NCBI RefSeq assembly: GCF_004793545.1
Contig: NZ_SRYA01000006.1
Span: forward strand, 62,001-126,000
Origin: Petralouisia muris
GTDB lineage: Bacteria; Bacillota; Clostridia; Lachnospirales; Lachnospiraceae
DNA: 64,000 bases
Direction: 5' to 3'
Part shown: one piece after another, positions 51,876-59,305 of the stretch
Layout: each line of letters begins with the position of its first letter
Position numbering within the stretch: position 1 is the first letter of the stretch
Notes under the pieces: generated by a model
What the model was told of the DNA's origin: nothing
Database searches by the model: none
Seen by the model: the letters and a program-made list of their open reading frames with translations, nothing else
Program-made: the position numbers and the translations under genes

Positions 51876-54737
51876 ATGTTTTCAGAGAAATTGCAGAATT
51901 ATGCACAACAAAAATATGACAGCCGGATCAAGTGGATGGCCCACAGGCAGAAGGTTATTTCTGAAAGGGAAGCGCAGAATCACAGCATCCGGCCCCCATG
52001 GATGAAACATTTGCTGGAGGAAATTCAAAGGAAGCTTGAATCCTGTACATGGGAAGAACAGATCCTCATGAAGTTTTTTTATGGGACTATGCCCCTGAGA
52101 GATTTGGCAGAATATGAGTTTGAAGTATTTCTGGATTTCGTTCGGCATGGGATTCTGTTATATCAAACTGTGGAATGGTGCAGAAGACTGCCGGAAGAAA
52201 TATTTTTAAATGATGTGCTGTATTACCGGATTAACTCAGAAAATATCGAAGCTTGCCGTCCTTTCTTTTATGGAAAGCTGAAAGGAAGGATACAGGCAAA
52301 GACTCTGGAAGAGGCTGTTTTGGAAATCAATTACTGGTGTGCAAAACAGGCGTCCTATGAGGCTTCCGATCTTCGGACAATTTCTCCTATGGGCATGTAT
52401 CGGGCAGGGGCGGGAAGATGCGGGGAGGAATCTACCTTCGCAGTAACCGCATTCCGCAGTGTGGGAATTCCGGCCAGGCAGGTTTATGCGCCCTGGTGGG
52501 CTCATTGCGATGACAACCACGCATGGGTGGAGGTTTATGTGAATCAAACCTGGCATTTTCTGGGAGCCTGCGAACCGGAAGAAAGGCTGGACAAAGGCTG
52601 GTTTGTCAATGCTTCCTCCAGGGCTTTGATGGTTCATGCCAGGAATTTTTCAGATTTCGGCAGCGCTTTTTCTGTTTCGGAACATTCTGGAACCGGTGAA
52701 GACGCATACAATGGGGAATGGTTTCAGGAGGGGGAGCTGCCCTGTTATCAAAACGTTACCATGCGGTATGCAAAAACCCGGGAACTTCAAATCACGGTGC
52801 TGGAATCAGACGGCAGCCCGGCAGAGCATGCCTGGGTGTCTGTTGAGGTTTTAAATGGCGCACAGTACCAAAGCATTGCGGCGCTAGAGACAGATGAGGA
52901 AGGAAAAGCCGCTTTGCGCATAGGGCTTGGCACCGTCCATTTGTGGGTTGTGAAAGAAGGAAGAGCCGGGGAAGCCCTTCTTAATGTAGAAACATGCTCC
53001 CAGGCGCGTGTGGAAATTGGCGTCTGCAGAATGGAGCGTCCCTGTGCAGAGCCTGGGCCGTCTGGACAGTGTTCTGCACAAGGGGATACGGCAATTCCCC
53101 AATGGTCTGACATAGATTTCCATGCTCCAAAGGAAAACCTTCCGGAGTCAGGGAATGGCATAGGGAAGACGGAACATTTCGGTTTAAAGGAAACAACTCT
53201 TCCGTCTTCAGATGCACTGACGGGGTCAAGGGCAATAAACCGGGATCGGATTCGCAGGGCGGCAATGCTGCGGACAGAGCGGATCGAAGGCTATTATCAG
53301 GAAGAACTTGCAGAAAAATATCCTGGGGAGCAAGAAATTCTGCGGCTTGCAGCGGGAAATTTCAGCCAGTTATACCAATTTCTGGAGCAGGATGCAAACC
53401 CTGACCGCAAATGGCTGTTACATAGTTTAAGCCCAAAGGATTATAAAGACGCCAGGGCGGATATTCTGGAAGAGCATTTGCAGTATGCTTCTGTTTACCG
53501 CAGTGTGTGGATGGAGGAAGAAGCGGAAAATAGCAGAGCGGCTCTGTCAGATGAAGCTTTGCAGTGTGATGCAGGATATCAGAAAAAACTGGGAGACAGG
53601 GAGATTTATATGAAATACATTCTCTGCCCGCGGATCTTTTTTGAGGAACTGACCTGCTACCGGAAAGAACTATCAGCTTATTTCAGCGAAGAAGAGAAAG
53701 AACTGTTTCGTAAGAATCCGAAAGGGATCTGGGATTATATCAAGTCTCATATAAAATATGAAGAGCGTATGGACTACCGTACTATTTATTCCACTCCGGT
53801 AAGCGTCTTAAAGCTTCAGTCCGGAACTCCTGTGAGCCAGAAGATTCTGTGTACGGCCATCTGCCGCACCCTGGGAATTCCGGCGCGGATCAGCCAGCCA
53901 GAACAGGAGGTGGAAATATACAAAAACGGCAGTTTTGTAAAGCTGACAGGAACGGCCCCAGAACCTTGCGGGAAGAATCCCGTATCCCAGGCAATGCTTA
54001 CCTTAAAGCGGGAAAAGGAAGAAGAATGGAACTACTCTCAGAACTGGACCATTGCCCGGTTTGGACAGGGGCAATTTACAACCCTGGATTATCAGGACGT
54101 GGAATTTGAAGGCATGGAACTGAAGCTGGAATTAGAGCCTGGATATTACCGGATATTGACGGCAACCCGCCTGCCAAACGGGAACCAGTTGGCGGCGGAA
54201 TGCAGAATCTTCCTGAACAAAGGCCAAAATTTGGAATTACCCCTCAAGATGCGTACAGGACGTCTGGAGGAACTGCTGATGTGCAGCCACTTTAAAGATT
54301 TTGGAGTTCTGGCGGATGGAAAACGGATGCCTGTTTCCGCATGGATGAAAGGAGACGTTCATATTCTGGCATTTTTGGAACCCGGCGAAGAGCCCACCGA
54401 ACATGTGTTAAATGAAATTCTTCAGCAGCAAGAAAGTTTCCGGCGGATGGGAGTTAATATTTGTTTTCTGCTGCGGGAGGGAAATGTGAGAAAAACTGCC
54501 GCTTGGGACAAAACAATCGCGGCTCTCCCAAAGGCACGCATATTCCAGGCTTCTTTTGAAGATGTTGTGGAACCGCTGGCCCGGAGCATGTACACAGATC
54601 CGGAAAAGCTTCCGCTTCTGGTTATTGTAAACCCGGGATTGCAGGGCGTTTATGCGTGCAGCGGCTATCGGGTCGGAAGTGTGAAGCTGATGCTGGAACT
54701 GCTGAAAGTAAACCGGAGCCGTTGGCAGGAGCTGTAA
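51876..54737 (+). CDS. Cytoplasmic transglutaminase-fold protein with degenerate second copy and thioredoxin-like tail
   Basis: This 953-residue protein has no signal peptide. A transglutaminase core carries Cys 182 (AGRCGEESTF), His 215 (DNHAWVEVY) and acidic residues in GACEPEERLDKGWF, a plausible Cys-His-Asp triad. A beta-sandwich follows (about 305-375). Near residues 645-690 a second segment (ICRTLGIPARISQPEQEVEIY) repeats the core, but the position of the catalytic Cys is not Cys, so this copy looks inactive. The last ~120 residues look like a thioredoxin-type fold without a CxxC. Eukaryotic PNGase uses the same fold to release N-glycans, so an amidase role on glycopeptides is possible but unproven. 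Confidence 0.85.
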   Translation: MFSEKLQNYAQQKYDSRIKWMAHRQKVISEREAQNHSIRPPWMKHLLEEIQRKLESCTWEEQILMKFFYGTMPLRDLAEYEFEVFLDFVRHGILLYQTVEWCRRLPEEIFLNDVLYYRINSENIEACRPFFYGKLKGRIQAKTLEEAVLEINYWCAKQASYEASDLRTISPMGMYRAGAGRCGEESTFAVTAFRSVGIPARQVYAPWWAHCDDNHAWVEVYVNQTWHFLGACEPEERLDKGWFVNASSRALMVHARNFSDFGSAFSVSEHSGTGEDAYNGEWFQEGELPCYQNVTMRYAKTRELQITVLESDGSPAEHAWVSVEVLNGAQYQSIAALETDEEGKAALRIGLGTVHLWVVKEGRAGEALLNVETCSQARVEIGVCRMERPCAEPGPSGQCSAQGDTAIPQWSDIDFHAPKENLPESGNGIGKTEHFGLKETTLPSSDALTGSRAINRDRIRRAAMLRTERIEGYYQEELAEKYPGEQEILRLAAGNFSQLYQFLEQDANPDRKWLLHSLSPKDYKDARADILEEHLQYASVYRSVWMEEEAENSRAALSDEALQCDAGYQKKLGDREIYMKYILCPRIFFEELTCYRKELSAYFSEEEKELFRKNPKGIWDYIKSHIKYEERMDYRTIYSTPVSVLKLQSGTPVSQKILCTAICRTLGIPARISQPEQEVEIYKNGSFVKLTGTAPEPCGKNPVSQAMLTLKREKEEEWNYSQNWTIARFGQGQFTTLDYQDVEFEGMELKLELEPGYYRILTATRLPNGNQLAAECRIFLNKGQNLELPLKMRTGRLEELLMCSHFKDFGVLADGKRMPVSAWMKGDVHILAFLEPGEEPTEHVLNEILQQQESFRRMGVNICFLLREGNVRKTAAWDKTIAALPKARIFQASFEDVVEPLARSMYTDPEKLPLLVIVNPGLQGVYACSGYRVGSVKLMLELLKVNRSRWQEL

Positions 54738-54770
54738 AATAATCATTTTATAAAAAGGTGGAATTTATTT

Positions 54771-55853
54771 ATGGTGAAGAAAAAATATTTGCTCAGCCAG
54801 GTTGGAAACATGCAGCAGCTGATGTATGCCCGTCCTCTGACCTATGAGGAAGGAAGAGCCAGAGGATTGAAAGCATATCAGGTAAAAAACGGCCCACTGG
54901 AATTTACCGTGATGGCGGATAAATGCATGGATATTGCAGAGGCGTCCTTTTGCGGACATAATATCAGTTTTTTGTCAAAGCCGGGGCTGATGGGCCGGAA
55001 CCAATTTGACGCCAATGGAGCAGAAGCCCAGCGCAGCATTATGGGCGGGCTGCTGTTTACCTGCGGCCTGGAAAATATCTGTGCCCCCTGCCGCATAGAG
55101 GGCAAAGATTATCCGATGCACGGCAGGATACGCACGACGCCGGCAGAGCATACAGGGGCGGATGTCTTCTGGCAGGATGGAGATTACCGTGTAACCCTGA
55201 CCGGAGAAATGCGGGAAGCAGAGCTTTTTGGAGAGAATCTTGTGCTCCAGAGAACAATTACCACAGTATACGGAGAAAACAAGATTTGCATTGAGGACAG
55301 GATTTCCAATGAAGGATTTTGTCCAGAGCCTATGATGCTTTTATATCATATGAATGTAGGATATCCATTTTTATGTGAAGCATCCCAGATTATCCTGCCT
55401 ACCAGAAGCGTACAGCCCAGGGATGAAATCTCAGCGTCCCATACCAGTGATTACAGCAGGATGGAGCCGCCGAAGGATAACGAGCCGGAATATGTATTTC
55501 TCCATGAAATGGCAGCAGATCCTCAGGGGAATACCTTTGCGGCAGTCCTCAATGAAGCGCTTGGGATTGGCCTGAAAATAGAATATAACCGAAAAGAACT
55601 GCCTTATTTCATGCAGTGGAAATCCACAGCCTCCGGAGATTATGTGGTGGGTTTAGAGCCTGCCAACTCCAGTGTGTATGGAAGGCCATATCATATCAGG
55701 GAACACAGTCTGCACATGATAGAACCTTTTGCCACCGAGAAGAAACATCTTACACTGACTTTTTTGACAGGCGGGCAGTTCGAGCAGGTGAAAGAAGAAG
55801 CCGAAAAATTAATAGGAGAAAAGGAGAAAGAAAATGAAGCGTTCAAAAATTAA
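54771..55853 (+). CDS. Aldose 1-epimerase-like protein (DUF4432)
   Basis: This 360-residue protein matches the DUF4432 branch of the galactose-mutarotase fold: FTVMADKCMDIAEASFCGHNISFLSKPGLMG near residue 45, GLLFTCGLENICAP, YPMHGRIRTTPAEH, MLLYHMNVGYPFL with its His, and GLEPANSSVYGR near the C-terminus. Such proteins probably convert the anomers of a free sugar. The next gene overlaps its 3' end by 20 nt, so it is coupled to the lyxose/mannose isomerase. Mannose is the likely sugar by context. Confidence 0.9.
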   Translation: MVKKKYLLSQVGNMQQLMYARPLTYEEGRARGLKAYQVKNGPLEFTVMADKCMDIAEASFCGHNISFLSKPGLMGRNQFDANGAEAQRSIMGGLLFTCGLENICAPCRIEGKDYPMHGRIRTTPAEHTGADVFWQDGDYRVTLTGEMREAELFGENLVLQRTITTVYGENKICIEDRISNEGFCPEPMMLLYHMNVGYPFLCEASQIILPTRSVQPRDEISASHTSDYSRMEPPKDNEPEYVFLHEMAADPQGNTFAAVLNEALGIGLKIEYNRKELPYFMQWKSTASGDYVVGLEPANSSVYGRPYHIREHSLHMIEPFATEKKHLTLTFLTGGQFEQVKEEAEKLIGEKEKENEAFKN

Positions 55854-56532
55854 TGCAGAAATCAAACATATGGAAGAAATCATTCAGGCCCGCGGATTTG
55901 AAATTCCGCCTTTTTGCAAATGGACAGCAAAAGACTGGGAGACAAAAGGAGCGGAATACGATGAAATCCGGGACAATATGCTGGGATGGGACATTACAGA
56001 TTACGGCCTTGGAAAATTTGACGAGATAGGATTTTCCCTGATTACCATCCGAAACGGCAACCTGAAAATGGAGAAATACACCAAAACTTATGCAGAAAAA
56101 CTCCTTCTGGTAAAAGAGGGGCAGATGGCTCCCATGCATTTCCACTGGAACAAAATGGAGGATATTATCAACCGAGGAGGCGGCAATGTGCTGATTACTG
56201 TGTATAATTCCACCGAGGAGGGAGAATTTGCCGACACAGATGTAACGGTAAACTGTGACGGCAGAGAATTTACAGTTCCGGCAGGCACAAAAGTAAAGCT
56301 TACGCCTGGGGAAAGCATCACCATATATCCTTATATGTATCATGATTTCCACGTGGAAGAAGGAAGCGGCGACGTGCTTTTAGGGGAAGTGTCCATGTGC
56401 AACGATGACGAAAATGATAACCGGTTCTATGAACCCATCGGACGTTTTCCGGAGATTGAAGAGGATGAAGATCCATACCGCCTGCTGTGCAACGAGTATC
56501 CGTCCGGTATTGTGACAGACAAAGGAGAATGA
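55834..56532 (+). CDS. D-lyxose/D-mannose isomerase family protein (cupin)
   Basis: This 232-residue cupin matches D-lyxose isomerases, metal-dependent enzymes that interconvert D-lyxose with D-xylulose and D-mannose with D-fructose. The metal-binding region is visible as PMHFHWNKMEDIINRGGG (about residues 99-116), with a further His near MYHDFHVEEGSGD. In this locus the likely role is turning mannose released by the glycosidases into fructose for glycolysis. It overlaps the epimerase gene by 20 nt and the beta-mannosidase start by 4 nt, a tight three-gene coupling. Confidence 0.92.
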   Translation: MKRSKINAEIKHMEEIIQARGFEIPPFCKWTAKDWETKGAEYDEIRDNMLGWDITDYGLGKFDEIGFSLITIRNGNLKMEKYTKTYAEKLLLVKEGQMAPMHFHWNKMEDIINRGGGNVLITVYNSTEEGEFADTDVTVNCDGREFTVPAGTKVKLTPGESITIYPYMYHDFHVEEGSGDVLLGEVSMCNDDENDNRFYEPIGRFPEIEEDEDPYRLLCNEYPSGIVTDKGE

Positions 56533-59063
56533 AATTGATACAACAGAGACTGAATGAAAACTGGCAGATGCATTGTCCGCATGAGCCTGCCCAGCCGGCG
56601 GTTGTCCCGGGGACTGTTTACACGGATTTGCTGCGCAATGGGAACATGGAAGATCCGTTTTGGAAAGACAATGAAATCCATGCGCTTCCTCTGATGGAAA
56701 AAGATTATGAATATGAGACATGTTTCGATGCAGAACAAGAGCTTCTGGCAAGTGACAAAATACTGCTGCGTTTTGATGGACTGGATACGATTGCAGACAT
56801 TTATCTTAACCAGACACACGTTGGAAATGCATATAATATGCATCGGATCTGGGAATACGATGTGACCAATATCCTGAAGGAAACCAGAAATATATTGAAG
56901 GTTGTGTTTCACTCCCCTTTGAAATATATCCGGGAGGCGTTTGCAAAATGCCGGACTTTGGGTTCGGAAGACGCCATGGACGGTTTTGTACATATCCGGA
57001 AAGCCCACTGTATGTTTGGATGGGACTGGGGCGCCCATCTGCCGGATGCAGGGATTTTCCGTCAGGCGTCTCTGCTTGGAATTACAAGCGCAAGGCTTCA
57101 CAGTGTTTATATCCGTCAGGAGCATAAAGAAGAAGTGACGTTATTTTTTGATGTGCAGACAGAGCGGGTATTCTCCAAAGGCAGGAAGAAGAATGCAGAA
57201 AACAGCATGGTTTCCAAAAAAAACAAGTTTCATCTGGATGAAAATGGGGACATGGAAAGAGATTCTGCTCAAGATAGTTTCCATTATGTGGTGGAGATCA
57301 CTGCGCCGGATGGCACAAAATGGACATACGATGACTCTCCAAAGGAAATTCATATCAAAAATCCTCAGCTTTGGTGGCCCAATGGGTATGGAAGCCAGCC
57401 TCTTTACAAAGTCAGAGTTGCCCTTTATGCAGACGGAGTCATTGTTGACATTTGGGAACGGAGCATCGGCCTTCGCACCCTGACAATGAAAACAGAGAAG
57501 GATGAGTGGGGTTCTGGTTTTGCCCATGAGATCAATGGAATTCAAATATTTGCAATGGGTGCGGACTATATTCCAGAAGACCATCTGCTTGGGCGGGTAA
57601 CTCCAGAGCGTACCAGGAAGCTGCTGGAACAGTGCGCGGCGGCCAATTACAATGCCATCCGGGTGTGGGGCGGAGGCTGCTATCCCGAAGACTGGTTCTA
57701 TGATATCTGTGATGAGCTGGGCTTGATTGTCTGGCAGGATTTTATGTTTGCCTGCGCAGTCTACGAGCTGACGCCGGAGTTTAAGGAGAATATTCGCCAG
57801 GAATTTATTGATAATGTAAAACGTCTCCGCCATCATCCCTCTCTGGGGCTGTGGTGCGGCAATAATGAGATGGAAATGTTTGTGGAAGAAGGCCATCACT
57901 GGGTCACGAAAAAGACAGAGGTGCGGGACTACATACTGATGTATGAGCAGCTGATCCCGGAAGTGTTGGAAACCTATGATCCCCAGACCTTTTACTGGCC
58001 TGCAAGCCCTTCCTCCGGCGGAGCTTTTGATGAGCCTAACAGTCCGGACCGGGGCGATGTGCATTATTGGAGCGTGTGGCATGGAAACCGGCCTTTTTCC
58101 GAATACCGGAAATACTTTTTCCGCTATGCGTCAGAATTTGGCTTCCAATCCCTGCCCGCCAAGAAAACCCTGGAAACCATCACTGATGATCCCAGGGATA
58201 TGAACCTGTTTTCCTATGTGATGGAGAAGCACCAGAGACAGTACGGGGCAAATGGAAAAATTATGAATTATCTCCAGCAGATGTATCTTTACCCGTCGGA
58301 TTTTGACACGTTAATTTACGCATCCCAGCTGCTGCAGGCAGACGCCATCCGATATGGCGTGGAGCATTTTCGAAGAAACCGGGGCCGCTGTATGGGCGCC
58401 ATTGTCTGGCAGCTGAATGACTGCTGGCCGGTGATTTCCTGGTCCTCCATTGATTATTGTGGCCGTTGGAAAGCATTGCATTATGCGGAAAAACGTTTTT
58501 TTGCGCCTCTTTTGGTTTCCTGTCAGGAAGAGGGCATGATGACGCAGGAGGCCGATATGAACCGGGAGCATTTTACATTTGAAACCTCTATCCGGCTGAA
58601 TGCTGCAAATGAGACCAGGGCCGATCAGCAGGTGGAGATTTTCTGGGAGGTCCGGAATGCAAAAGCAGAGATACTAAGAAACGGGGGAACCAGACAGGTG
58701 CATATTCCGGCCCTTACCAGCGTCTGGCTTGAAAAAGTGATGCTGACAAATCTGGATGTGTTTTCGGAATATGTAAGCTATGGGATGAAACAGGATGGAA
58801 CCGTGATCTCCGAAGGAACCGTGATTTTCTCTTATCCGAAATATTTCCGTTATGAGAATCCTCATCTTTCTTACCATCTGGAAGGAGATGAAATCCTTGT
58901 GTCAGCAGCGGCATATGCAAAAGGCGTGGAAATTCAGAATGAACAGGAAGATTTCATTCTTTCGGATAATTATTTTGATATGAACGGGGGAGAGAAGCGG
59001 GTGAAAATCATTTCCGGAGAGGCGAAGGGAGTCCGGCTCAGAAGCGTGTATGACATCCGGTAA
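56529..59063 (+). CDS. Beta-mannosidase, glycoside hydrolase family 2
   Basis: This 844-residue enzyme has the GH2 layout: sugar-binding N-terminal domain, immunoglobulin-like domain, and catalytic barrel with VWGGGCYPEDWFYDICDELGLIVWQDFMFA. The acid/base Glu is expected in LWCGNNEMEMF (around residue 445), and the nucleophile Glu in RYASEFGFQSLP (around residue 534). Both segments are typical of beta-mannosidases rather than beta-galactosidases. No signal peptide is present. ATG 56529 overlaps the isomerase stop, with AAAGGAG upstream. Its substrate could be the Man-beta-1,4-GlcNAc of N-glycan cores. Confidence 0.95.
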   Translation: MKLIQQRLNENWQMHCPHEPAQPAVVPGTVYTDLLRNGNMEDPFWKDNEIHALPLMEKDYEYETCFDAEQELLASDKILLRFDGLDTIADIYLNQTHVGNAYNMHRIWEYDVTNILKETRNILKVVFHSPLKYIREAFAKCRTLGSEDAMDGFVHIRKAHCMFGWDWGAHLPDAGIFRQASLLGITSARLHSVYIRQEHKEEVTLFFDVQTERVFSKGRKKNAENSMVSKKNKFHLDENGDMERDSAQDSFHYVVEITAPDGTKWTYDDSPKEIHIKNPQLWWPNGYGSQPLYKVRVALYADGVIVDIWERSIGLRTLTMKTEKDEWGSGFAHEINGIQIFAMGADYIPEDHLLGRVTPERTRKLLEQCAAANYNAIRVWGGGCYPEDWFYDICDELGLIVWQDFMFACAVYELTPEFKENIRQEFIDNVKRLRHHPSLGLWCGNNEMEMFVEEGHHWVTKKTEVRDYILMYEQLIPEVLETYDPQTFYWPASPSSGGAFDEPNSPDRGDVHYWSVWHGNRPFSEYRKYFFRYASEFGFQSLPAKKTLETITDDPRDMNLFSYVMEKHQRQYGANGKIMNYLQQMYLYPSDFDTLIYASQLLQADAIRYGVEHFRRNRGRCMGAIVWQLNDCWPVISWSSIDYCGRWKALHYAEKRFFAPLLVSCQEEGMMTQEADMNREHFTFETSIRLNAANETRADQQVEIFWEVRNAKAEILRNGGTRQVHIPALTSVWLEKVMLTNLDVFSEYVSYGMKQDGTVISEGTVIFSYPKYFRYENPHLSYHLEGDEILVSAAAYAKGVEIQNEQEDFILSDNYFDMNGGEKRVKIISGEAKGVRLRSVYDIR

Positions 59064-59082
59064 AAATATTATATATTTGAAT

Positions 59083-59122
59083 GCAGAAGTGTTTATTTTT
59101 AGAAGAACGCTTCTGCGTTTTT
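59083..59122 (+). terminator. Intrinsic terminator ending the mannoside locus
   Basis: GCAGAAGTGTT (59083-59093) pairs with AACGCTTCTGC (59106-59116), one G:U, then GTTTTT. Confidence 0.9.
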
Positions 59123-59222
59123 CTGTGTTTTGAAATACAGATTGTCCGCAGCAGAGGGGAAAAATCTGGGTAAGAAGTGAGCGGGAGACAGGCAATATCG
59201 GCGATAATCTCTGAAAAATCGA

Positions 59223-59251
59223 TTGTATCTTATCATTTATCATGGTATAAT
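59223..59251 (+). promoter_or_regulatory. Promoter of the secreted LRR protein gene
   Basis: TTGTAT (59223-59228), 17 bp, TATAAT (59246-59251), about 55 nt before the start at 59306. Confidence 0.7.
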
Positions 59252-59305
59252 TTTCTAAATGATAGTTATGTTAAGTAAGTTTATGTTGAAAAGGAGAATG
59301 CAAAA

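Noticed and set aside
57141-58082. Long minus-strand frame (313 codons) inside the beta-mannosidase gene
   Set aside because: It is antisense to a fully conserved GH2 catalytic domain, has no family similarity and no ribosome site.
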